A stretch of 64,000 nucleotides of DNA from assembly GCA_036554285.1 (NCBI GenBank), contig DATBNO010000032.1, positions 1 to 64,000 on the forward strand, given 5' to 3'. The translations under genes were made by a program, and so were the position numbers. The notes below the pieces were generated by a model. That model was not told where the DNA came from, ran no database searches, and worked only from the letters and a program-made list of their open reading frames with translations. The DNA is from JADGGM01 sp025449955 (GTDB lineage Bacteria > Gemmatimonadota > Gemmatimonadetes > Gemmatimonadales > Gemmatimonadaceae). Shown here piece after piece: positions 50,281-59,506 of this stretch (its first letter is position 1; each line of letters starts with the position of its first letter).

Positions 50281-51885
50281 ATGCCAGACGATTCTACCGC
50301 GCCGCGCCACCGGCATACCGCGCGCCGGCGCGTGCCGAACGCGCCCAGCGTCCTCGTCACGCTCGATGCCTCCCGTGAGGTGCCGCTCCATCAGCAGGTG
50401 TACACGGACCTTCGCGACGCGATCTTGTCGGGACGCATCGCGGCGCGCGCACAGCTCCCGTCGACGCGTCTCCTCGCAAGCGAGCTCCGGATCTCAAGGA
50501 CCACGGTGTCGCTGGCGTTCGATCAGTTGCGCGCGGAGGGCTATCTCGAGGCGCGCGAGCGCGGCGGCACGTTCGTCGCCGCGACGATCCCTGATGGTCT
50601 GCTGTCCGCTACTCGGCGAACGGTGGCGCGACCGGGTGCACGGCCCGCAGCCGGCGTGCCAGCGTTAGGCACGTCGAAGCGCGGCGCGGCGCTGGCTGGT
50701 CTCGCGAATCCGTCCATGGCGATCTCCGCGCACCCGGTGCGCGCATTCCGCACCGGCGTGCCGGCACTGGACGCATTCCCCCACGCCCTGTGGGGCCAGA
50801 TTACCGCCCGCCTCTGGCGCCGCGCGCCGCGTACGCTGCTCGCGTACGGCCAGCCTAACGGATACGAGCCGCTCCGGCGCGCCATCGCCCACTACGTGCA
50901 GATCTCGCGTGGCGTCCGCTGCGCGGCCGACGAGGTGTTCATCGTCGGCGGCTCGCAGGAAGCGCTCTATCTCGCGGCCCAGCTGCTCATCGAGCCGGGC
51001 GATGCGGCATGGATCGAAGACCCGGGGTATCCCGGCGCGCGCAACGCACTCGTCGCCGCCGGCGCGCGTGTCGTCGGCGTGCCGCTCGATGGCGAAGGCC
51101 TCGACGTGGCCCAGGGACGTCGTCTCGCTCCGCACGCGCGGCTCGCCTACATCACACCATCGCATCAGTACCCACTCGGCGTCACGATGAGCATCGGACG
51201 CCGCTTGGCGGTGCTCGAATGGGCGCGCCAGGTCGGGGCGTGGATCCTCGAGGACGACTACGACAGCGAGTTCCGGTACACGAGCCGCCCACTGCCATCG
51301 CTGCAAGGCTTGGACGCCGAAGATGGTGCACGCAATGCGCGGGCGATCTACATTGGTTCGTTCAGCAAGACACTCTTCCCGTCGCTGCGCATCGGATTCC
51401 TCGTGGTCCCGTCGGAATTGGTCGACTCGTTCGCCGCGGCGCGCGCGGTGCTCGACCGTCAGTCGCCGACGGTCGAACAGGCGGTGCTCGCCGAGTTCAT
51501 CGCCAACGGACATTTCGCTCGTCACGTGCGGCGAATGCGTGCACTCTACGCGGAACGACAGGAAGCACTGCTTCGCGCCGTGCGGGATGGACCGCTCGCC
51601 GAACACATCGAAACCGTAGCATCGGGTGCCGGCATGCATCTAATGGGTTGGCTTCGTCACCTCCCGGACGACGGACACGCTGCAGCATGCGCACTCGAAG
51701 CAGGAGTCGAGACGCCGTCGCTCTCCGCAATGTCGCTCGCACCGCCGCATCGAGCCGGACTTCTCCTTGGCTACGCCGCGTTCACTCCGCAGGCGCTCGC
51801 CAAAGCAGGCGAGCGCCTGGCCGGCGCATTGCGTGCTGCCCGAGGCAAATCCGGCGCGCGTGAAAAGCGCCCGTTGCGGACATAA
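50281..51885 (+). CDS. MocR/PdxR-type regulator (GntR wHTH fused to aminotransferase fold)
   Basis: A 534-residue regulator. A GntR winged helix (about 37-105; LHQQVYTDLRDAILSGRI, RTTVSLAFDQLRAEGYL) is joined to a type I aminotransferase domain that binds PLP; the Schiff-base lysine is in YIGSFSKTLFPSL. PdxR regulators of this kind control PLP synthesis. The ATG at 50281 coincides with a TATAATG; GTG at 50332 is an alternative in-frame start, so the exact N-terminus is uncertain. It diverges from the PNPOx-like gene. Confidence 0.9.
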   Translation: MPDDSTAPRHRHTARRRVPNAPSVLVTLDASREVPLHQQVYTDLRDAILSGRIAARAQLPSTRLLASELRISRTTVSLAFDQLRAEGYLEARERGGTFVAATIPDGLLSATRRTVARPGARPAAGVPALGTSKRGAALAGLANPSMAISAHPVRAFRTGVPALDAFPHALWGQITARLWRRAPRTLLAYGQPNGYEPLRRAIAHYVQISRGVRCAADEVFIVGGSQEALYLAAQLLIEPGDAAWIEDPGYPGARNALVAAGARVVGVPLDGEGLDVAQGRRLAPHARLAYITPSHQYPLGVTMSIGRRLAVLEWARQVGAWILEDDYDSEFRYTSRPLPSLQGLDAEDGARNARAIYIGSFSKTLFPSLRIGFLVVPSELVDSFAAARAVLDRQSPTVEQAVLAEFIANGHFARHVRRMRALYAERQEALLRAVRDGPLAEHIETVASGAGMHLMGWLRHLPDDGHAAACALEAGVETPSLSAMSLAPPHRAGLLLGYAAFTPQALAKAGERLAGALRAARGKSGAREKRPLRT

Positions 51886-51902
51886 TTCATCATACATAGT
51901 AT
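51874..51902 (+). promoter_or_regulatory. GntR gene promoter, probable leaderless start
   Basis: TTGCGG at 51874-51879 and TAGTAT at 51897-51902 are spaced by 17 bases, and the ATG follows six bases later, so the message may start on or next to the start codon. The same bases 51897-51907 (TAGTATCACCG) match the GntR consensus TNGTNNNACNA at ten of 11 positions, suggesting autoregulation. Confidence 0.5.
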
Positions 51903-51908
51903 CACCGT

Positions 51909-52673
51909 ATGACTAACCAAACCCCTTTCGCCAGACGTCGCTTGGTCGATGAGGTCATCGACCACCTCCGAACCGAGATCTCGAGCGGCCGTCTCACGGC
52001 CGGGGCGAGGCTCCCCGCAGAAGCCAGACTCACCGAACAGCTCGGTGTGAGTCGCACGACATTGCGCGAGGCCATCGTCGTGCTCTCGCACGACGGCCTC
52101 GTCGATGTCCGTCAGGGCGACGGTACCTACGTCACGGACGGCGCTCCGGCGGTCGAGCCGTTGGGCAATCGATCCGTCTCCGAGTTGTTGGACCTGCGTC
52201 GGGGGCTGCATCTGGAGCTCACGCGTTTGGCCTCTGCCCGTCGCACTGAGTCCGAGGCCAGTCAGTTGCGCGAGCACGCTGCGAAGTTGGCCGCCGCTCT
52301 CGAGAGCAGGGCGGGAGAAGCGATGCAAGCGGGCGCAGCCACCCTCGAATCAGCAATAGGTTCCGCTGCGCATAGCTCTCTGCTGGCAGAGCTTGGGCAA
52401 CAGACTTCGCGTGCTGTCGAAACGGCGGGCAATCCGGACTACACGCGAGTCAGTTCCTGGTCCACCGCACTTGGCCACCTGGCCGAAAGCGCCCACGGAA
52501 TCGCCGATCGCGATGCCGAGTCGGCTGATCGGTTCGCTCGGCTCTGGCTCGCGGCGCAGGCGTCGTTGCTCGAGCCCGCTAAACGGCCGATTGAATACGG
52601 CGTGCAGGAGTCGAGGCGCGGACCACGGGCCAGACATACGAGGCGGGATGGCGGACAGTTAGACGCAGGCTGA
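51909..52673 (+). CDS. FadR/GntR-type regulator with degenerate effector domain
   Basis: A 254-residue protein. The winged helix (about 12-80; VDEVIDHLRTEISSGRL, LGVSRTTLREAIVVL) is clear. The C-terminal helical part aligns in place with an FCD domain but lacks the Asp and His residues that bind metal or acyl ligand, so the signal is unknown. It lies 23 bases after the MocR gene. This gene and the MocR 3' half contain no GTTAGGC words, unlike nearly all surrounding DNA, which could reflect recent arrival. Confidence 0.82.
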   Translation: MTNQTPFARRRLVDEVIDHLRTEISSGRLTAGARLPAEARLTEQLGVSRTTLREAIVVLSHDGLVDVRQGDGTYVTDGAPAVEPLGNRSVSELLDLRRGLHLELTRLASARRTESEASQLREHAAKLAAALESRAGEAMQAGAATLESAIGSAAHSSLLAELGQQTSRAVETAGNPDYTRVSSWSTALGHLAESAHGIADRDAESADRFARLWLAAQASLLEPAKRPIEYGVQESRRGPRARHTRRDGGQLDAG

Positions 52674-52703
52674 CGCGCCAACGTGTGGTATATCATCAGA
52701 CGT

Positions 52704-54074
52704 ATGATGTCTCGCAGGGCGCTCTTGGCTGCCGTCTCGTTGATCGCCACGGCGATTGTTCGAGCGCCCAGGGCGGACGCGCAAGGCATGGGCATGCCGG
52801 GAATGAGCGATTCGACCACGCGCATGGTCGGCGTCCTCTCGATCCCCATGAGCCGCGATGCATCGGGCACCTCGTGGCTTCCGGATGCCTCACCCATGAT
52901 GGCGAATCATTTTTCTGCCGGTTCGTGGGATTTCATGTTTCACTACCGCGCGTTCGTTTATTACGACCGGCAGAACGATGCCGAACGCTCGCAGCGTGGA
53001 GATGACCAAATCGGCAGCGTCAATTGGGCGATGCTGATGGCCGCCCACCAACTCGGCACCGGTCGGCTCCAGCTGCGTGGCATGATGAGCGCCGAACCGT
53101 GGACCGTCGGGGCCGCAGGCTACCCGCTCCTACTCCAATCCGGTGAATCGTACCACGGCCAGCCCCTCCACGACCGCCAGCACCCGCACGACCTGTTCAT
53201 GGAGCTGGCAGCCATCTACACGCATTCGTTAGGCAAGAACCTCGCGCTGCAGGCGTACGTCGCACCCGTTGGCGAGCCGGCCAGCGGACCAGTCGCCTTT
53301 CCGCATCGTCCATCCGCGGCAGGTGACCCGTTCGCCCCGCTGGGCCATCACTGGCAGGACGCCACCCACATTTCGTATGGCGTCATCACGGCCGGCATCT
53401 TCTCGAGATCCTGGAAGCTCGAGACGTCGATCTTCAACGGACGAGAGCCCGACCAGGATCGAACGAACTTCGACTACAAGGGCCGGAGCCTCGACTCCTA
53501 CTCGGCTCGCTTTACGGTCAACCCATCGGCGCCGTGGAGCGTCAGCACGTCGTACGGCTATTTCAAGAGTCCGGAGGCGCTCGATCCCGCCGTTTCCGAG
53601 CAGCGCATCACCGCCTCGGTTCTGAATACCCGGCCAGTCTGGAAGAACGGCGAGTGGGCGAGCGCGATCATCTACGGCGGGAACAAGCTCGAGCACACTG
53701 ACTCGTGGTCCAGCAGCTTGCTCGCCGAGTCAAACCTCACGTTCGACAGATGGAACTCGGTGTTCACGCGTGTCGAATACGTCGAGAAATCCGCCGACGA
53801 CCTCGACATCCTCGACCGGCCCGCCGACTCCAGATTCAAGATCGGGTCGGCCGCAATAGGATACGTGCGCGAGCTCATCCGCTATCCCGGGGGCTCGTTA
53901 GGCTTGGGCGCCCGCTTCGCCGTCGACTTCGTACCGGCTGCAATCGCGCGGGACTACGGCTCGCGGACGCCCACCGGGCTTGCCGTGTACCTCCGTTTTC
54001 GTCCGCGCCGCTTGAGACAGAGCGCCATGACCGGCATGAGCACGGATACTGGCCGCTCGGTACAAAGCCGCTGA
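52704..54074 (+). CDS. His/Met-rich outer-membrane protein
   Basis: A 456-residue protein with a signal peptide, a Met-rich start of the mature protein (QGMGMPGM), and a strand-rich body ending in an R/L-rich tail. The motif HDRQHPHDLFMEL at about 161-173 and SRDASGTSWLPD at about 50-61 recur in proteins that often sit near copper-resistance genes. Periplasmic or outer-membrane metal handling is a guess. The start at 52704 is preceded by TATCAT-N7-ATG, suggesting a leaderless message. Confidence 0.72.
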   Translation: MMSRRALLAAVSLIATAIVRAPRADAQGMGMPGMSDSTTRMVGVLSIPMSRDASGTSWLPDASPMMANHFSAGSWDFMFHYRAFVYYDRQNDAERSQRGDDQIGSVNWAMLMAAHQLGTGRLQLRGMMSAEPWTVGAAGYPLLLQSGESYHGQPLHDRQHPHDLFMELAAIYTHSLGKNLALQAYVAPVGEPASGPVAFPHRPSAAGDPFAPLGHHWQDATHISYGVITAGIFSRSWKLETSIFNGREPDQDRTNFDYKGRSLDSYSARFTVNPSAPWSVSTSYGYFKSPEALDPAVSEQRITASVLNTRPVWKNGEWASAIIYGGNKLEHTDSWSSSLLAESNLTFDRWNSVFTRVEYVEKSADDLDILDRPADSRFKIGSAAIGYVRELIRYPGGSLGLGARFAVDFVPAAIARDYGSRTPTGLAVYLRFRPRRLRQSAMTGMSTDTGRSVQSR

Positions 54075-54216
54075 CCGCTCGTACAAGCCAGTTCTCGTCG
54101 GACCGACACCGACGTTCGCTGGACCCCTTCTTGCATTTTTTGGCGGAATCCCGCCGGTCGAGTTCACTGTCGGATGCCGCTCAAGTGGCGGACTCGGTGC
54201 TCGAGGTGCACCCCCC

Positions 54217-57200
54217 ATGATGCTCGAAGGGAACGACGTGCAGGTGTCGCCCGCCATTGAGATGTCGCAAACAGCCGAAACCCTGCCCGATCCGTTTGCG
54301 GATGGCGGAGAGATGGGCGCCGTGATGCGCTCCGTCGATTGGGCTCGAACGCCAATCGGCCCTGTTGAGTCGTGGTCGGACAGCCTCCGGATGATGGTCC
54401 GGTTTCTCCTGGTCAACCGGTTCCCGATGCTGCTCTGGTGGGGACCCGAATACGTTCAGCTCTACAACACGGCGTATCGCCCGGTGCTTGGCTCGAAGCA
54501 CCCGCGCTCGATGGGTCAGCCCGCCAGCGAATGCTGGCCCGAGATCTGGCACATTATCGGCCCGTTGATCGACACCCCATTCAAGGGCGGCCCATCGACT
54601 TGGATGGAAGACATTGATCTCGAGATCGAGCGCAACGGCTTTCGAGAAGAGACCCACTACACCATCGCGTACAGTCCCGTACCGGACACCCTGGCGCCCA
54701 AGGGCATCGGCGGCGTCCTGGCGACGGTCCACGAGATCACCGAGAAGGTCGTGGCCGAGCGTCGCGTCGCGCTGCTGCGGGACCTCGGCGCCGGTTCGGT
54801 GACTGGAGCACAGTCTGTCGAAGCGGCCTGCGCGGCCGCGATGGATACGCTGTCCAAGCACACGCGCGACGTCCCGTTCGCGTTGCTCTACCTCGTCGAC
54901 CAGGACCGACGGTGCGCCCGGCTCGCCGGGTCCGCCGGCATCGATCCGGGGTTGCCCATCAGTCCGCGCGTCGTGGAGTTAGGCGAGAGTGAATCCGACG
55001 ACGCGATGACGCCGCTCCGACACGCCATCGCCACGGCGAGCACGCAGATCGTCGATCGGTTGGAGGCGCGGTTCGGCCCCTTGCCCGATCGTCCCTGGGT
55101 CGCGCCGCCGCAGACCGCGGTCGTCCTTCCGCTCCTCACGAACGTTGCACTCGGGGCGGCCGGCGTGCTGGTTGCCGGCGTGAGTGCCCGGCTCGCCTTC
55201 GACGACGAATATCGCGCCTTCTTCGATGTCCTCACGACGCAAATTGCTTCGGCGCTCGCGAATGCGCGGGCCTACGAGGAGGAGGCGAGCCGCGCCGAGG
55301 CGTTGGCGGAGCTCGATCGCGCGAAGACGGCTTTCTTCTCGAACGTCAGCCACGAGTTCAGAACGCCGCTCACTCTCATTCTTGGCCCGTCGGAAGACGC
55401 CCTCGCCGACGAGGATACCTCGGCGGAATCGCGACAGCGCGGCGAGGTGATCCATCGCAACGCGCTGCGCCTGCTCAAGCTCGTCAATACGCTGCTCGAC
55501 TTCTCGCGCATCGAAGCGGGCCGCATCGATGCCAGCTACGTGCGCACCGATCTGGGCGCGTTCACGACGCAGCTCGCGAGCACGTTTCGCTCGGCGATCG
55601 AGCGCGCCGGCCTTCGCCTAACGATAGATGCGCCAGCCCTCGATGCGCAGGGGCCGCCGGTCTATGTGGACCGGGACATGTGGGAGAAGATCGTGCTCAA
55701 CCTCGTGTCGAACGCGTTCAAGCACACGTTCGAGGGTGAGATCGCGGTCGGCGTCAACCTCGACGGCGACGGCCGCCACATCGCGCTCGTCGTGCGCGAC
55801 ACCGGCATCGGCATTCCTGCCGAGCACGTCCAACACTTGTTCGAGCGCTTCCACCGCGTGCCTAACGCAAGGAGCCGGACGCACGAGGGGACGGGAATCG
55901 GCCTCGCGTTGGTCCAGGAGCTCGTCAAGCTGCACGGTGGCAGCATCGCCGTCGCGACGCGCGAGGGCCAAGGCACCGCCTTCACCGTCAGGGTGCCGGC
56001 CGGCACTCTGCATTTGCCGCCCGATCGCGTACACGAATCGGACGATTCGAGCCGCGCTTCATGGAGTGTGGTGCGTCCAGGCAGCGTCACCACCTACGCC
56101 GCGGAAGCGCAACGGTGGATTCCACACGTCGACACGCACAGTGCCGGCCGCGACAGCACCCATGCCGCGGCGCACGATCGCGACATCACAACTGGTGCGC
56201 GCGTGCTCCTGGCCGACGACAACGCCGACCTGCGCGACTACGCAGCGCGCTTGATGCGCCGGCGCGGGTGGGATGTCGAAGCCGTGTCCGACGGCGAGAC
56301 CGCCATCGAAGCGGTACGCCGTCATCCGCCGGACCTCGTGCTGAGCGACGTCATGATGCCGCGCATGGACGGTTTCGAGCTCCTGCGTGCGCTGCGCGCC
56401 GATCCAATGACCGCGACCATTCCGGTCATTCTCCTCTCGGCGCGGGCGGGGGAAGAGGCGAAAGTCGAAGGCCTCGATTTCGGCGCCGACGACTATCTGA
56501 TCAAGCCGTTCTCGGCGCGGGAGCTGCTCGCGCGCGTGGGTGCGCACGTGACGCTCGCGCGAGCACGCGCACGGGCCGTCGCCGAAGCGGACGCCGCACG
56601 CGAAGATTTGGCGCGCGCGAACGAACGTCTGCAGCAGCAGGCCGCCGAACTGGTGTCGACCAACGAACGGCTGCACGAGCAGTCTGTGGAGCTCGAGTCG
56701 CGACACGCGGAGCGTGCGATACTCCTGCAACGCGAGCGCATGGCCCGCGGCGAGGCCGAAGAGTCTCGCTCGGCGGCGCAGATGGCGAATCGGAGCAAGA
56801 GTGCCTTCCTCGCGGCGATGAGTCACGAGCTGCGCACACCGCTCAATGCCATTGCCGGGCACGCCCAACTGATGGAGATGGGCGTCCACGGCTCCCTCAC
56901 GGACGCCCAACGCGAGGCGCTCGCCCGCATCCAACGCAGCGAGCAGCACTTGCTGGCGCTCATCAACGACGTGCTCAACTTCGCCAAGCTCGAGGCGGGG
57001 CGCGTCGAGTACGCGATCGAGGACGTGAGCCTAACGGACGTCGTGTCCGAAGTCCTGGCGATGGTCGAACCGCAGCTGCGATCCAAGGCCATCACCGTGG
57101 ACGCGAGCGTCCCCCGAGACTCGCGCGCGCGCGCCGACCGCGAGAAAGTCGGGCAGGTGCTGCTCAACCTTTTGTCGAACGCCGTCAAGTTCACCAGCAG

Positions 57201-57567
57201 CGGCGGTCAGGTGACCATCGACGCGCCGCAACGACGCGCCGCGGGCAGCGCCCCCGCGGCGTCCGACCGGTTTGCGCGGGACATGATCTTCTTGCGCGTG
57301 GCCGACACCGGCATCGGCGTGCCGCGCGAAAAGCAGAGCCTCATCTTCGAGCCGTTCACCCAACTGCAGCGCAATCTCAAGCGCCCAACGGAAGGAACGG
57401 GACTCGGACTGGCCATCAGCCGCGACTTGGCGCACGGCATGGGCGGCGACCTTCGCGTGCGGAGTGTCGTTGGTCACGGCGCGCGCTTCACGCTGACATT
57501 GCAGCGCGCGACCGAATCCGCGGCGCGCAACGCCGGCGGCCCGCGCATTACCGCGCGGCGGCCGTGA
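54217..57567 (+). CDS. hybrid sensor histidine kinase: PAS-GAF-kinase-receiver-kinase
   Basis: A 1,116-residue cytoplasmic protein. PAS-like (about 30-160), GAF-like (about 185-345), first HisKA with H379 in SHEFRTP, first HATPase (N-box LNLVSNAFKH, G-box DTGIGIP, GTGIGLAL), receiver (about 662-780, phospho-Asp D711 in LSDVMMP), a short coiled coil (about 790-855), then a second HisKA with H870 in SHELRTP and a second HATPase (LNLLSNAVKF, GTGLGLAI). Two complete kinase cores flank one receiver. Start ATG 54217 lacks a clear ribosome-binding site. The 3' end overlaps a DUF302 gene by 20 bases. Confidence 0.92.
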   Translation: MMLEGNDVQVSPAIEMSQTAETLPDPFADGGEMGAVMRSVDWARTPIGPVESWSDSLRMMVRFLLVNRFPMLLWWGPEYVQLYNTAYRPVLGSKHPRSMGQPASECWPEIWHIIGPLIDTPFKGGPSTWMEDIDLEIERNGFREETHYTIAYSPVPDTLAPKGIGGVLATVHEITEKVVAERRVALLRDLGAGSVTGAQSVEAACAAAMDTLSKHTRDVPFALLYLVDQDRRCARLAGSAGIDPGLPISPRVVELGESESDDAMTPLRHAIATASTQIVDRLEARFGPLPDRPWVAPPQTAVVLPLLTNVALGAAGVLVAGVSARLAFDDEYRAFFDVLTTQIASALANARAYEEEASRAEALAELDRAKTAFFSNVSHEFRTPLTLILGPSEDALADEDTSAESRQRGEVIHRNALRLLKLVNTLLDFSRIEAGRIDASYVRTDLGAFTTQLASTFRSAIERAGLRLTIDAPALDAQGPPVYVDRDMWEKIVLNLVSNAFKHTFEGEIAVGVNLDGDGRHIALVVRDTGIGIPAEHVQHLFERFHRVPNARSRTHEGTGIGLALVQELVKLHGGSIAVATREGQGTAFTVRVPAGTLHLPPDRVHESDDSSRASWSVVRPGSVTTYAAEAQRWIPHVDTHSAGRDSTHAAAHDRDITTGARVLLADDNADLRDYAARLMRRRGWDVEAVSDGETAIEAVRRHPPDLVLSDVMMPRMDGFELLRALRADPMTATIPVILLSARAGEEAKVEGLDFGADDYLIKPFSARELLARVGAHVTLARARARAVAEADAAREDLARANERLQQQAAELVSTNERLHEQSVELESRHAERAILLQRERMARGEAEESRSAAQMANRSKSAFLAAMSHELRTPLNAIAGHAQLMEMGVHGSLTDAQREALARIQRSEQHLLALINDVLNFAKLEAGRVEYAIEDVSLTDVVSEVLAMVEPQLRSKAITVDASVPRDSRARADREKVGQVLLNLLSNAVKFTSSGGQVTIDAPQRRAAGSAPAASDRFARDMIFLRVADTGIGVPREKQSLIFEPFTQLQRNLKRPTEGTGLGLAISRDLAHGMGGDLRVRSVVGHGARFTLTLQRATESAARNAGGPRITARRP

Positions 57568-57943
57568 CTAACGCTTGAACTCCCGCGAGCGCGGGCACGA
57601 GCGTGCGCGGCAGGCCGTGCCGCGCCGCAATGTACTCCGCATCGTTGTAACCGATCCATACGCCGCCATCGTCCGCCTGCCACACCAGCACTTTGAGCGG
57701 CAGGTCGATGCCGATCGTCGGCGCGGCGGCCATGAGCGGCGTGCCCGCACGCGGACTCCCGAAGATCAACAGCTTCGTCGGCCGCAAGTTCAGTCCGACT
57801 TTCGCGGCTTCGCCGCTATGGTCGACGAGCGCGAAGAGCGTGACTCCCTTGGCGGCAAGCAGGGACTTGAGCCGGTCGACCGTCTGGTCGACCGTGTACA
57901 GGCTGCGCGTGCGGGCAAAGCCCGCTGTCGCGTCGGCGCTCAC
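57548..57943 (-). CDS. DUF302 family protein
   Basis: A 131-residue protein of the DUF302 fold (VDRLKSLLAAKGVTLFALVDH, RPTKLLIFGSPRAGTPLM, LPLKVLVWQADDGGVWIGYN). The family forms dimeric swapped barrels of unknown role and is common in oxidative- or metal-stress operons. The start is GTG 57943. Its 3' end overlaps the hybrid kinase gene by 20 bases in the convergent direction. Confidence 0.88.
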   Translation of the reverse strand: MSADATAGFARTRSLYTVDQTVDRLKSLLAAKGVTLFALVDHSGEAAKVGLNLRPTKLLIFGSPRAGTPLMAAAPTIGIDLPLKVLVWQADDGGVWIGYNDAEYIAARHGLPRTLVPALAGVQALVTAAAR

Positions 57944-57988
57944 ACGGCTCCGTTCGGAATTGCGTGGTGGGATGACCTGGTCAACGAG

Positions 57989-58060
57989 AGGCGCGGGCCG
58001 GAATCGAACCGGCGAATAGCGGTTTTGCAGACCGCTGCCTTACCACTTGGCTACCGCGCC
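57989..58060 (-). tRNA. tRNA-Cys (GCA)
   Basis: A cloverleaf on the minus strand. The acceptor stem is GGCGCGG/CCGCGCC with discriminator U (base 57989). The D-arm contains AGCCAAGTGGTAAGGC, the anticodon loop reads CTGCAAA (anticodon GCA), and the T-arm contains GGTTCGAATCC. The CCA end is not encoded. Discriminator U73 agrees with tRNA-Cys identity. Confidence 0.95.
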
Positions 58061-58107
58061 GTGACTGCGACGTAAGGTATTGCCACGGATCAAGATGAAC
58101 AAGCGGC

Positions 58108-59418
58108 TCACGGCGCCGCGGCGCCTAACAACTCGCCCCTCGCCTCGGCACCCGCCCGCCGGACCACCACGAATCCCACGCAGATCGCCGCGCACTGCGT
58201 CAGCAGATCCGACACGTCGAACGTGCGATTCAACACCAGGATCTGACCCACCTCCAACACCACCGCGAGGTAGACCGCCGGCCACACGTGCGCCATCCGG
58301 CCGCGATAGCGGAGCGGCCACGCCGCCAGCAACACACCGAGCGACACGTACAGAAAGAACTGCTCGGCGACATCCGTCACGCCCAACAAGTCCGACGACG
58401 ATCCCAACACGCCTAACGGTGTCAAATGCTCCACCGTCACTTGGGCGCGTACGGCTTGCCAGGAAACGCGCGGCACAAAGGGACGCCACGCCCACGCCAC
58501 GAGCAGCACCGCCAGCACTCCGATCGCCCAGCGTGCGCGGCGTCGTTGCGTGCCGGCCGTCACCAGCCGCGGCCCCCACCACCATGCGACGCACGCGCCC
58601 GCGGCCATCGCGACCGCGTGGCCGACGATCGCGCTCACCTCGATCGGTTGGCCCGCGATCCCATGCGCCAGCTCAACACACGTCGCCAGCATCGTGCAGG
58701 ACACCACCGTCACCACCGCCGCCACGCCGTTGTCCACGCCGAGCTCCGCCAGCGCGAGCTGCATCACCGCACCGGCCGGTGCGAACAGCACCATGTCGGT
58801 GACCGACACGCGCGCCACGCTGAACGGTTTGAGATAGTGCAGCGCGTTCGCCAATCGGTTGGCGATGGACCCACCCGCCCATGGCGTGCGTCCGTTCCGA
58901 TAGAACGGCGAGAACATTTCCGCCATCACGGCCGCCACGTAGGACGCCGCGACCGTCAGCAGCGGCACGCCGACGACGCGCGCCCGATCCTGGTACCGCG
59001 CCAGGATCCGCGCCATGATCACGATCCCGGACGCGCCTAACAGAGCGCCTAACGTATTCGTCGTCACGTCGTTCACGCTCGACGTGCGGGTGGCCGAAAA
59101 GAGCTGCGCCGCCTCCACGCACACGCTGAGCGCGCACCCGGCGAGCGTGATCCATGCTACCCGCCGCCACGGATGCGATCGCGGCGACGTCACGAGCCAC
59201 ACGCCGCCGAATCCGGCGAAGAGCAGCACGTTGCGCGCGGCGTCGATCACGTCGGAGCCCGTCGTCACGAACACCAGCGCGCGCCGCCAGCGCCACGCAA
59301 CCATCGCCGGCGTCGGATCGAAGTGGAAGTGCGTCAGCGTGGCCAGCAACACCACGATCACGTAACCGCCGCGCGTCACGAGCCGGACCCACCGCGACCT
59401 CGTCGGGTCGAACGTCAC
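58108..59418 (-). CDS. membrane protein with three VanZ-like repeats
   Basis: A 436-residue protein with 10-12 membrane helices. Three units share the VanZ pattern of a hydrophobic NxLLFxxxG helix followed by a Val-Glu-x-x-Q/H helix and an (N/S)DV-x-x-N-x-LG-x-x-x-G segment: near residues 60-130 (VEAAQLF, SSVNDVTTNTLGALLG), 210-290 (VELAHGIAG, IEVSAIVGHAVAMAAG) and 350-425 (LEVGQILV, FDVSDLLTQCAAICVG). VanZ confers low-level teicoplanin resistance in enterococci; most homologues are uncharacterised. It ends 48 bases from the tRNA. Confidence 0.83.
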   Translation of the reverse strand: MTFDPTRSRWVRLVTRGGYVIVVLLATLTHFHFDPTPAMVAWRWRRALVFVTTGSDVIDAARNVLLFAGFGGVWLVTSPRSHPWRRVAWITLAGCALSVCVEAAQLFSATRTSSVNDVTTNTLGALLGASGIVIMARILARYQDRARVVGVPLLTVAASYVAAVMAEMFSPFYRNGRTPWAGGSIANRLANALHYLKPFSVARVSVTDMVLFAPAGAVMQLALAELGVDNGVAAVVTVVSCTMLATCVELAHGIAGQPIEVSAIVGHAVAMAAGACVAWWWGPRLVTAGTQRRRARWAIGVLAVLLVAWAWRPFVPRVSWQAVRAQVTVEHLTPLGVLGSSSDLLGVTDVAEQFFLYVSLGVLLAAWPLRYRGRMAHVWPAVYLAVVLEVGQILVLNRTFDVSDLLTQCAAICVGFVVVRRAGAEARGELLGAAAP

Positions 59419-59506
59419 GACGCGTCTCGCGTGCGAACGGTGCGCCCACCGGCGTCAGGCAAATGCCTAACGCAAAACACGGCCAGCCGGCGCGGCTCCC
59501 GAGCGC

